NCBI GenBank assembly: GCA_002405485.1
Contig: DHLW01000156.1
Location: 5,032 to 10,303, forward strand
Length of the DNA stretch: 5,272 nt
Reading direction: 5' to 3'
Origin: Phycisphaerales bacterium UBA4658
GTDB lineage: Bacteria > Planctomycetota > Phycisphaerae > Phycisphaerales > UBA1924
The first letter of the stretch is position 1, and the number at the start of each line of letters is the position of its first letter. The notes beneath the pieces are model-generated. The model saw nothing but the letters and a program-made list of their open reading frames with translations, was not told the DNA's origin and ran no database searches. Made by a program: the position numbers and the translations under genes. This document shows positions 1 through 5,220 of the stretch, in pieces.

Positions 1-342
1 TCCACTCGCGGCGGTTTCGGCCGGGCCTACGTTCCGGGGCAGCATTCGATCCACGCATACCGCCAGGCGGTGCAGCTCGCGGCGATCGACGCTGGTTTGC
101 GGAAGACCACCGCTACCGTCGAGGTCGTGGTTGACGCCGTGTTCGTCCGCCCCAAGTCGCACATGAACAAGTCGGGCGTGAAGGCATCCGCCCCGCAGCT
201 GCCCCGGCCCGACGTGGACAACGTGGGCAAAGCGGTGCTCGATGCCATCGGGCCCATTCTCGGAGACGACACACAGGTGCGCCGGCTCGTCGTCGAGAAG
301 TCGTACGGATCAGAAGCACGAACCACAGTGAGGGTCAAATGA
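1..342 (+). CDS. rusA: RusA-family Holliday junction resolvase, 5' partial
   Basis: RusA is a small phage-derived, Mg-dependent endonuclease that resolves four-way Holliday junctions during recombination and replication. The frame is open from base 1 and yields 113 residues before the TGA; the best-known E. coli RusA is about 120 residues, so only a few N-terminal residues should be missing. A GTG at 70 could be called as a start, but the residues before it (GRAYVPGQHSIHAYRQAV) look like the conserved RusA N-terminus, with an aromatic-x-Pro turn followed by an aromatic-rich helix, so the true start lies left of the window. The core is RPDVDNVGKAVLDAIGP followed by GDDTQV. This supplies the D-x-D, downstream Lys and second acidic pair that match the RusA catalytic residues (D70, D72, K76, D91 in E. 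coli). Its stop overlaps the next start in ATGA. The family call is strong; activity is inferred. Confidence 0.93.
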   Translation, partial: STRGGFGRAYVPGQHSIHAYRQAVQLAAIDAGLRKTTATVEVVVDAVFVRPKSHMNKSGVKASAPQLPRPDVDNVGKAVLDAIGPILGDDTQVRRLVVEKSYGSEARTTVRVK

Positions 343-872
343 TGATGCGTCCCATGCACCGCAACCTGTTTCCAGTCATGCTCCAGGAACTGGGGCTGAC
401 GCAGCCGGCCGTTGAAGTCGGCGTCGCCGAAGGCAACTACTCGCGAGCGTTCCTGAAGCTGTGGCCGTTCGACTACGTCATGGTGGACCGCTGGGCCCAC
501 ATCGACGGGTACGACGACGTGATGAACGGAGACGATGCCGAGCACGAGGTGCGGTTTCAGCAGGCTCGCGAAGTCGCGGCAGAGTATGGGACGCGGGTGC
601 AGATCATGCGTGCCGACTCCCAGCAGGCCGCGGCATCGTTTGCCGACCGGTCGCTGTCGTTCGTCTACATCGACGCCGATCACAGCTACGAGGGGTGCAG
701 GCGGGACATCTTGGCGTGGGCCCCGAAGATCGTCCGCGGCGGCATCCTCGCCGGGCACGACTACTACACGAAGCCGCCGTTCGACGTGCGACGGGCGGTT
801 GCCGAGATCTGCGTCGGCCCCTGCGGTGTAACGCACGAAGCCTGCCCGAGTTGGTGGGTGCACATTGCCTGA
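339..872 (+). CDS. Class I SAM-dependent methyltransferase (Methyltransf_24 type)
   Basis: This 177-residue protein has the order of a Rossmann-fold methyltransferase. Motif I is AVEVGVAEGNYSRAFL at residues 24-39 (the glycine-rich S-adenosylmethionine loop). An acidic residue ends strand 2 (YVMVD, Asp50), ADS lies at 92-94 in the position expected for adenine contact, and FVYIDADHSYEGCRRDI at 108-124 is followed by GGILAGHDY at 134-142. The IDADHSYE...GG...GHD block is typical of the Methyltransf_24 group, whose members modify sugars or small molecules and are often found beside glycosyltransferases. No DNA-methylase catalytic motif such as DPPY or PCQ is visible, so a DNA target is less likely. 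Three ATG codons in a row (339, 342, 345) follow GAGGG at 330-334; the second gives the best spacing, so the start is uncertain by one or two residues. It overlaps rusA by four bases. The substrate is unknown; a role with the downstream glycosyltransferases is inferred. Confidence 0.85.
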   Translation: MMMRPMHRNLFPVMLQELGLTQPAVEVGVAEGNYSRAFLKLWPFDYVMVDRWAHIDGYDDVMNGDDAEHEVRFQQAREVAAEYGTRVQIMRADSQQAAASFADRSLSFVYIDADHSYEGCRRDILAWAPKIVRGGILAGHDYYTKPPFDVRRAVAEICVGPCGVTHEACPSWWVHIA

Positions 873-883
873 ACGGAGACGGC

Positions 884-1159
884 ATGGACGCCCGAACCCG
901 CGCCAAGTTCGCCCGCCTCTGGGACGAGGGCATCGCCCTCGAGGAGATCGCCCGGCAGCTCCGCTATTCCACTTCGACGCTGGCGAAGATGCGGATGCAG
1001 CTGGGACTGCGAAAGCGTTACGGGGCGGAGCCCGAGGACGGGATACCGACCCCGGACGTAATCCGCATCCGCTGCTTGCAACAGCAGACAAACTGGACCG
1101 ACACCGACCGCAAGCTTCGCTGGCAAGGACCGCCGCATACGGCGTATGGAAATGGCTGA
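884..1159 (+). CDS. Small protein with probable helix-turn-helix
   Basis: The 91-residue product starts at ATG 884, preceded by GGAG at 875-878 with a 5-base gap. The same frame is open further upstream, but that part lies inside the methyltransferase gene and is a shadow. Residues about 10-45 (LWDEGIALEEIARQLRYSTS, then LAKMRMQLGLRKR) read as a helix-turn-helix like those of GcrA-type or resolvase-like short regulators: an acidic helix, the 'EEIARQL' turn, then a basic recognition-like helix. The C-terminal part, PTPDVIRIRCLQQQ at 55-68 and NWTDTDRKLRW at 70-80, resembles a short tail I have seen in small phage proteins after a DNA-binding domain. It is presumably a DNA-binding regulator or accessory factor; the target is unknown. 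Its last 14 bases overlap the next gene. Confidence 0.72.
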   Translation: MDARTRAKFARLWDEGIALEEIARQLRYSTSTLAKMRMQLGLRKRYGAEPEDGIPTPDVIRIRCLQQQTNWTDTDRKLRWQGPPHTAYGNG

Positions 1160-1895
1160 CTACTGCATCGTCATGACGCTGTGTAACCGGCCCGAGTACA
1201 CGCGGCGCGTGCTCGAGGCGCTCGCCCAGTGCGACGGGATCGAAGGCGTGCCGGTGGCGTTCGCCTGCGAGCCGGTGAACGCCGAAGTGGTCCGCCTAGC
1301 CCGCAAGTTCCGCGAGCCGCGGTTTGTGTCGGTCGGCACCCGCAAAGCCGGCTGCAACCTGAACACCTACTACGCGTTGTCAGTTGGGTTCTCCGAGTAC
1401 GACCAGGTTATCGCCCTTGAAGACGACACCGTGCCCGGCAAGGACTTTCTGCGGTTCTGCGAGTGGGGGCTGCGGGAGTACCGCGACGACAAGAGCGTTT
1501 TCAGCATCTGCGGCTACCAGCGAACGCCGGCCGACGAGCTGGTGCACACCTCAGCGGTGATCCGCGAGCAATGGTTCACGCCGTGGGGCTGGGCTACGTG
1601 GAGGGACCGGTGGGACAGCGTCCGCACCAAGTGGCCAGCAGATGATTCGCAGGTTAGCTGGGATACCGTGATTGACAAGGTGACCCGCGCCGGCCGGTAC
1701 GAAATCCGGCCGCTCGTGGCTCGCATCCAGAACATAGGCGGCGAAGGTGGTGCGCCCGTGCCCAGCGCGGAGTGGCACGCTGCGCACCACCTGAACCCGC
1801 TGTGGATAGACACGCTCGGGGCAACGCCGCCGGTCCACTTTCGAGAAGTGCCTCCGACCTCTACGTCCGCTCTACGGGTGCACCATCCATGCTAA
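1146..1895 (+). CDS. GT-A-fold glycosyltransferase (GT2-like)
   Basis: This 249-residue protein should transfer a sugar from a nucleotide-sugar donor. It opens with a GT-A first strand and helix (CIVMTLCNRPEYTRRVLEAL, from residue 7). IALEDDTVPGKDFL at 89-102 supplies the EDD equivalent of the DxD metal/nucleotide motif, and FTPWGWATWRDRW at 144-156 is the aromatic WGWATW block seen in many phage and O-antigen-type family 2 enzymes. RIQNIGGEGG at 193-202 resembles the conserved 'QNIG..G' acceptor-side loop of that group. No membrane segment is present, so it is presumably cytoplasmic. ATG 1146 and ATG 1152 are both possible starts; neither has a good Shine-Dalgarno, and both lie inside the end of the preceding gene, which suggests coupled translation. 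A GC hairpin (1131-1144) sits just before the first ATG. Its last seven bases overlap the next gene. Donor and acceptor are unknown. Confidence 0.85.
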   Translation: MEMADYCIVMTLCNRPEYTRRVLEALAQCDGIEGVPVAFACEPVNAEVVRLARKFREPRFVSVGTRKAGCNLNTYYALSVGFSEYDQVIALEDDTVPGKDFLRFCEWGLREYRDDKSVFSICGYQRTPADELVHTSAVIREQWFTPWGWATWRDRWDSVRTKWPADDSQVSWDTVIDKVTRAGRYEIRPLVARIQNIGGEGGAPVPSAEWHAAHHLNPLWIDTLGATPPVHFREVPPTSTSALRVHHPC

Positions 1896-2551
1896 GACTT
1901 GCTACCTACTACACACCGAGCCACGCCGCCATGTGCGAGCAGTTCGTGCTCGGCCGGGCGGTCGGGTTCGCGGACATTGTCGCCCGCGAGTATCCGCAGA
2001 CTTGCCCTACCGGTTCGTTCAAGCAACCCGGCTGGAACGCCTGCATGGATGACAAGCTGGATCTGCTGATGCGTCTGCCGCAGGACGGGCAGCCGACGCT
2101 GTACGTGGACTCCGACGTGGTGCTTCTGCCGGGGCTCGTTGAGTGGGCCGAAGCCCACGTCCGAACCATGCAGTTTCACGAGATCGCATACAGCGATGAC
2201 ATCGTCCAGTGGTGTGCCGGCGTCATGCTGTTCCGGTCGACGCACCAGACGGCCCGGTGGTGGCAGCTCGTGGCGGACATGTCGAAGCTCCTCGACCAGC
2301 CGGACCAGGACGTGATCCATGTCCTGCGTGCCAACGCCAAAAGGCTGCCGGTGCCGATGAGCGTGCTGCCGGCAGACAGGGTCTGCAACTGGGCAACGCT
2401 CGGCAACAAGACGGTGTGGCAGGGCGAGCCGTTCAAGGTGCCGGAGACCTGCGTGGCCTGGCATGCGAACTGGACGGTGGGCGTGGAGTCGAAGCTCGCC
2501 ATGCTTTCCCGCGTTGCGGAAACCTCCGCGGTGGCCACTCGAGCGGGGTAG
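1889..2551 (+). CDS. Putative nucleotide-diphospho-sugar transferase (GT-A fold)
   Basis: The 220-residue product starts at ATG 1889, where the protein begins with a strand (MLRLATYYTPSHAAMCEQFV) and overlaps the previous gene by only seven bases. A longer frame from 1772 would overlap by 124 bases and adds low-complexity residues, so I rejected it. PTLYVDSDVVLLPGL at 69-83 contains the DSD metal-binding motif of a GT-A glycosyltransferase. CAGVMLFRST at 109-118 and QPDQDVIHVL at 137-146 fit the usual middle strands and the acidic acceptor-site loop, and WHANWTVGVESKLAML at 191-206 matches the 'HANW..G...K...L' ending of the Nucleotid_trans-like group (PF03407-type) as I remember it. Asn-Trp and His near the C-terminus probably contact the nucleotide. 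It differs in sequence from the preceding glycosyltransferase, so the two are not a duplication and could add two different sugars. Donor and acceptor are unknown. Confidence 0.82.
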   Translation: MLRLATYYTPSHAAMCEQFVLGRAVGFADIVAREYPQTCPTGSFKQPGWNACMDDKLDLLMRLPQDGQPTLYVDSDVVLLPGLVEWAEAHVRTMQFHEIAYSDDIVQWCAGVMLFRSTHQTARWWQLVADMSKLLDQPDQDVIHVLRANAKRLPVPMSVLPADRVCNWATLGNKTVWQGEPFKVPETCVAWHANWTVGVESKLAMLSRVAETSAVATRAG

Positions 2552-2569
2552 CATCAAGTCTGGCGCAGC

Positions 2570-2576
2570 AAGGAGG
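2570..2576 (+). promoter_or_regulatory. Strong Shine-Dalgarno site for the gene at 2582
   Basis: AAGGAGG lies five bases before ATG 2582 and is a full match to the canonical ribosome binding site. It is the strongest one in the window, where most other starts have only GAGG, GGAG or AAGGG, or rely on overlap with the gene before. GCAA (2568-2571) and TTGC (2577-2580) flank its core and could pair into a short four-base stem that puts GGAGG in the loop. The site follows the longest intergenic gap (2552-2581), so a new translational unit may begin here. No -10/-35 promoter pair is visible next to it. Confidence 0.7.
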
Positions 2577-2581
2577 TTGCA

Positions 2582-2863
2582 ATGCCGGACGCACGCGACG
2601 AGTACGGGTCCTACGACCTCAGCTGGTGGGACACGCTGCAAATCATCCAGCAGCTCATGCCGCTGGTGGGCTACGCCCAGCGGGCACTGAACGAGCCCGA
2701 CAACTACAAGAAGGGCATCGTGGTGGCGGACGCCCTGGAGTGGCTCGCGAGCCGCTCGCAGACCACGATCGACGATGAGGTCGTGAAGCTCGTCGGCGAC
2801 GTGGTGAAGACCGCGGAGGGAGAGCGGCTGATCCGGTACATCCTTTCCAAGGTGCCGCAGTGA
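2582..2863 (+). CDS. Conserved-looking phage protein, function unknown (93 aa)
   Basis: I do not recognise this protein. It is soluble and mostly helical in appearance. The N-terminus is acidic and aromatic (EYGSYDLSWWDTLQIIQQLM, residues 7-26), a middle stretch (LVGYAQRALNEPDNYKKG) follows, and the C-terminal half alternates hydrophobic and charged residues (TIDDEVVKLVGDVVKTAEGE, then RLIRYILSKV) as in an amphipathic helix pair. There is no signal peptide, membrane segment or catalytic motif. It has the best ribosome binding site of the window and opens the downstream cassette of membrane and exported proteins. Its TGA stop is fused to the GTG start of the next gene (GTGA, 2860-2863), so the two are probably translated together and may work as a pair. 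Confidence 0.7.
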   Translation: MPDARDEYGSYDLSWWDTLQIIQQLMPLVGYAQRALNEPDNYKKGIVVADALEWLASRSQTTIDDEVVKLVGDVVKTAEGERLIRYILSKVPQ

Positions 2864-3123
2864 ACGTCGATGCCGAACTCGCTGTACGTGTCATCGCGGC
2901 CTTGGCGGCGGTTGCTCTTGTGGCGTCGCCCGCTTTGGTGGCTGCCTGGAAAGCTGTTCAAGGCTGGCTCGCGAGACCGGGTAGCCCGACCGAAGACGCC
3001 GCCCTCAAAGACATGAGGCTCGTTCTCGAAATCGCCAACCGCCTGCGGCTTTCCGGCAACGAGGACGGTGTGGACCTCTGCGAGAAGCTGTTGAACGTGA
3101 TGCTCGCCAGCCCGAGGGAGTAG
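2860..3123 (+). CDS. Small single-pass membrane protein (87 aa), possibly holin-like
   Basis: A GTG start at 2860 follows AAGGTG at 2849-2854 with a five-base gap and overlaps the preceding stop in GTGA. The next in-frame ATG would remove the membrane segment, which supports GTG. Residues about 8-30 (AVRVIAALAAVALVASPALV, extending to AAW) form one clear hydrophobic helix behind a short acidic N-terminus. The rest is a charged cytoplasmic-type tail (AALKDMRLVLEIANRLRL, then a Gly-Asn-Glu-Asp-Gly turn and DLCEKLLNVML) that looks like two amphipathic helices. Size, single membrane span and position upstream of a peptidase gene would suit a small holin or antiholin, but I see no family signature. 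It could equally be a membrane anchor for a neighbouring protein. Function is unassigned. Confidence 0.72.
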   Translation: MNVDAELAVRVIAALAAVALVASPALVAAWKAVQGWLARPGSPTEDAALKDMRLVLEIANRLRLSGNEDGVDLCEKLLNVMLASPRE

Positions 3124-3125
3124 GC

Positions 3126-3584
3126 ATGAACCGCTGGGCGTTGGCGATCATCTTGGCGTATGTCGCGGCGTTCGGCGTGCCGAAGCCGGTGCAGCCGGTC
3201 GTGCCGGTGCCGAGCATCAGCACGCCTTCGAGCACGATGCGGCAAGCCGTGGCGGACGTGACCGCGGCGATGAAATCGGCGAGCCAAGCCGACCGCTCGC
3301 TATTTGCCGACGTGTGGGTCAAGGCTGGCAAGGGGCTCGACGGCGAGGCGGAAATGCAGCTGGTGCCCGACACGCGGGTGCTCCGCGACTATGCCCGCAC
3401 CGCGGCGATCGTCGGCTGGAAGCGGATCGGCGGTGCCTCGGGCCGATATGCCGGGCTCGACACGGCGTGCAATTCGGCGTTCGCCAGCGTCATCGGGCTC
3501 GACATCAAACCGGTGGATGCCAAGCTGCGGGATCAGTTCGGCGAACTGTGCGAGGCGTTGGCGTGGGCTGCGTTGCAGAGGTGA
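3126..3584 (+). CDS. Putative exported protein, function unknown (152 aa)
   Basis: ATG 3126 follows GAGGGAG (3114-3120) at five bases, two bases after the previous stop. Residues 4-17 (WALAIILAYVAAFG) form a hydrophobic stretch behind Asn-Arg, which suits a signal peptide or N-terminal anchor. It is followed by a Pro/Val/Ser-rich linker (PKPVQPVVPVPSISTPSS, 19-36) typical of a region just outside the membrane. The remainder (about 38-152) is a helical domain with ADVWVKAGKGLDGEAEMQLV, a basic GWKRIGGASGRYAGL turn (97-111) and two cysteines (115 and 142) that could form a disulfide. I do not recognise the family and see no catalytic motif. Its stop lies three bases before the protease start, whose ribosome binding site (AGAGGTGA) overlaps the end of this gene, so co-expression with the protease is very likely. 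Confidence 0.72.
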   Translation: MNRWALAIILAYVAAFGVPKPVQPVVPVPSISTPSSTMRQAVADVTAAMKSASQADRSLFADVWVKAGKGLDGEAEMQLVPDTRVLRDYARTAAIVGWKRIGGASGRYAGLDTACNSAFASVIGLDIKPVDAKLRDQFGELCEALAWAALQR

Positions 3585-3587
3585 CGT

Positions 3588-4583
3588 ATGCCCTGGGAAC
3601 CACTCGCTGAATACCTTGCTGGGCTCGTCGGGTGCGAGAGCACGCCCGAGAGCCGCCAAGAGTTCCGCGATTGGGTTTCGTCGCAGGGGCTCTACCCGTA
3701 CGCCGCCGATGCAATCAACGCATACGGTCTCTCTGGCAGCGGCGCTGGCAAGCTGACTGCGTTGTGGATCTACATGGAAAAGCTGTTCCCAGGTTGCCTG
3801 CCGGGTGCAGCACAAACCCGTGGCGACTGTGTTGCCCACAGCACGCGCACGGCAGCAGTCTGCACGATGTGCAGCGAGATCGTCGCCGGAAGACCAGACG
3901 AGGTTACGGGGTTGGTCGAAGACAAACCCGATATGCCGGTCGAAGGATACAAGGATGTCTGTTGCAGTAGCGAAGCAATTTATTGGCATCGCTCTCATGG
4001 CGGGGACGGGTGGCAATGCGGTCGAGCCGCGCGGGTCATGTGCGAAAAGTCTGGCCTATGGCCCCGCAAAAACTATCCCGAGTTCGGGTTCGACCTGACC
4101 CGCTACAGCGGCAGCTTGGCTGGCAAGTGGGGCGCGGTTCCGCCGCCCGACAACATCACGAAGTTCGGCCAGCAGCACTTGATGCGGACCGCCACCGAAG
4201 TCACCAGCTTTGAGCAGGCACGAGACCTGTTGGCGAATGGGTACGCGCTGACGACCTGCGGGGGACAGGGCTGGTCGAGCAAGCGAGACGAGAACGGCGT
4301 ATCTCGCAGGCAGGGCAGCTGGGCCCACGCCCTCGCGGTGCTTGGAGCGGATGACCGCGACATCTTCAAGCAGAAGTACGGCGAGCCCGCGGTGATGGTC
4401 CAGAACAGCTGGAATCGGTGGAATGGCGGCGGTCGTCGTGTGCTTGGGACCGACATCGACATTCCCGAAGGCGCGTTCTGGTCGCTGTGGAGCGACTTCA
4501 AGAACCGCGAGATCATCGCGTTCAGCGGCTTCAACGGCTGGCCCGCGCAAAAGCTGCCCAACTGGACCGAAGGGATCTTCTGA
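3588..4583 (+). CDS. Papain-like (clan CA, C1-type) cysteine peptidase
   Basis: This 331-residue protein carries the residues of a papain-fold peptidase in order. QTRGDCVAHS at 76-85 supplies the oxyanion-hole Gln76 and nucleophile Cys81, GSWAHALAVLG at 243-253 supplies His247, and MVQNSWNRWNGGG at 270-282 supplies Asn273 with the Asn-Ser-Trp seen in papain-type enzymes. Gln and Cys are separated by four residues rather than papain's five, so the loop is one residue shorter. Residues 1-70 form an N-terminal region, possibly a propeptide or docking domain. A middle block (IYWHRSHGGDGWQCGRAARV, 131-150, then GLWPRKNYPEF) fits the substrate-cleft region. There are ten cysteines, eight of them between 70 and 152. 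No signal peptide is visible, so export would need a holin-like route or virion delivery. AGAGGTG just upstream gives a good ribosome binding site. Likely roles are envelope degradation at lysis or entry, or processing of virion proteins. Fold confidence is high; role is inferred. Confidence 0.85.
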   Translation: MPWEPLAEYLAGLVGCESTPESRQEFRDWVSSQGLYPYAADAINAYGLSGSGAGKLTALWIYMEKLFPGCLPGAAQTRGDCVAHSTRTAAVCTMCSEIVAGRPDEVTGLVEDKPDMPVEGYKDVCCSSEAIYWHRSHGGDGWQCGRAARVMCEKSGLWPRKNYPEFGFDLTRYSGSLAGKWGAVPPPDNITKFGQQHLMRTATEVTSFEQARDLLANGYALTTCGGQGWSSKRDENGVSRRQGSWAHALAVLGADDRDIFKQKYGEPAVMVQNSWNRWNGGGRRVLGTDIDIPEGAFWSLWSDFKNREIIAFSGFNGWPAQKLPNWTEGIF

Positions 4584-4585
4584 CC

Positions 4586-4864
4586 ATGCACCGCTACCAC
4601 AACTGGGTCTGGCTCGTCGCGTTCGCTGCTGGGTGTGCGGTTGCCACCGTGCCGCCCGCCCCGGTCGAAGGCGACCTCGGCACCGGGGCCGCCCTCGCCG
4701 TTCTCCGTTCGCGAACCGCGCCCGCCCCAAGCCCGACGCCGGGGCCGAAGCCCGACGAGTGCTGCGGCGAGTGCCAGAACGGTTGGATCACGCACGGCGA
4801 CGGGCACCGGACACCCTGCCCGTGCCCGCCCACCTGCCGCTGCAAGAGAGCGAGCCAAGAATGA
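4586..4864 (+). CDS. Lipoprotein-like Cys/His-rich small protein (92 aa)
   Basis: ATG 4586 begins two bases after the protease stop, with AAGGGA at 4570-4575 as a distant ribosome binding site; frame upstream of it lies inside the protease gene. Residues 7-20 (WVWLVAFAAGCAVA) form a hydrophobic stretch ending in AAGC, a possible lipobox with Cys17 as the lipidation site, although the -3 residue is Ala rather than the usual Leu. A Pro/Ala-rich linker follows (TAPAPSPTPGPKP, 44-56). The tail ECCGECQNGWITHGDGH (58-74), then PCPCPPTCRC (77-86), has seven cysteines and two histidines in 28 residues, including one CxxC and two CxC pairs, a pattern suited to a zinc ribbon or a disulfide knot. A lipidated, proline-rich protein in this position could play the part of an outer-membrane spanin subunit, but the Cys-rich tail is not typical of spanins. 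Function unknown. Confidence 0.7.
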   Translation: MHRYHNWVWLVAFAAGCAVATVPPAPVEGDLGTGAALAVLRSRTAPAPSPTPGPKPDECCGECQNGWITHGDGHRTPCPCPPTCRCKRASQE

Positions 4865-5220
4865 ACTTCGAGCAGCTGCAATCGCACGTTTGGGAACGCC
4901 TCGGCCCACGCAAGTGGATCGCTGGGCGACGCCAGGTCGCCGACCTCGTGCGGCTCGCGGTCGAGTCGTGGGAGCCCGAGAACCTCCAGCACTGCCGCAG
5001 CGAACGCGAGCAACAGGTCTACGGCATCGCGGTGTCCGCAAACATGAAGCGGCTCTACCACGCTTGCAGCGGCTACAGCGACGCCGAGTTCGGCTTCCTA
5101 TGGGCAATCGTTTTGTCGGCGATCGTGAACGCGATCATCTGGATTCTCATTCAGTGGTGGTTCTCCGAGGCATCGCACCGGGTTTTGATGGAAGGCTGGA
5201 AGCGGGAGTTCACGCGATGA
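4861..5220 (+). CDS. Single-pass membrane protein, C-terminal anchor (119 aa)
   Basis: The start overlaps the preceding stop in ATGA (4861-4864), and no good Shine-Dalgarno precedes it, so translation is probably coupled to the lipoprotein-like gene. The reading frame extends further upstream but only as a shadow of the protease and the lipoprotein-like gene. Residues 1-75 are soluble and charged, with aromatic and basic patches (VWERLGPRKWIAGRRQVADL, 10-29) and two cysteines (45 and 69). Residues about 78-101 (FGFLWAIVLSAIVNAIIWIL, then IQWWF) form one strong membrane helix, followed by a short basic tail (SHRVLMEGWKREFTR). This layout suggests a tail-anchored inner-membrane protein with a cytoplasmic N-domain. 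I do not recognise the family. The pairing with a lipoprotein-like gene recalls two-gene spanin systems, but in those the inner-membrane partner usually has its membrane helix at the N-terminus, which argues against a standard i-spanin. Confidence 0.75.
   Translation: MNFEQLQSHVWERLGPRKWIAGRRQVADLVRLAVESWEPENLQHCRSEREQQVYGIAVSANMKRLYHACSGYSDAEFGFLWAIVLSAIVNAIIWILIQWWFSEASHRVLMEGWKREFTR

Noticed and set aside
70..342. GTG 70 as the start of rusA
   Set aside because: The frame continues to base 1, and the residues before 70 resemble the conserved RusA N-terminus, so the gene is cut by the window edge rather than starting there.
27..1091. A 354-codon open frame on the minus strand
   Set aside because: It lies antisense to rusA, the methyltransferase and the helix-turn-helix gene, all of which show clear family motifs. 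Its protein is rich in Arg, Pro, Val and His without any recognisable domain, as expected for a shadow frame in GC-rich DNA.
1772..1888. Upstream extension of the second glycosyltransferase gene
   Set aside because: It would overlap the first glycosyltransferase by 124 bases and adds residues without family resemblance; the GT-A first strand begins right after ATG 1889.
2512..2533. Hairpin GCGGA-AACC-TCCGC with wobble pairs near the end of the second glycosyltransferase gene
   Set aside because: Considered as an intrinsic terminator, but no T-run follows and it lies inside the coding sequence; short GC stems are frequent by chance at this base composition.
3726..3758. Walker A-like stretch GLSGSGAGKLT in the protease N-terminal region
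   Set aside because: The spacing does not fit GxxxxGK[S/T]: the residue five before the Gly-Lys is Ser, and Lys is followed by Leu. No Walker B or other NTPase motif follows.
3300..4016. A 238-codon open frame on the minus strand
   Set aside because: It is antisense to the exported protein and the N-terminal half of the protease, including Cys81. No domain is recognisable.
4103..5107. A 334-codon open frame on the minus strand
   Set aside because: It is antisense to the protease, whose catalytic motifs are intact, and to the two following genes. Its product is low-complexity Arg/Ala/Gly-rich sequence.
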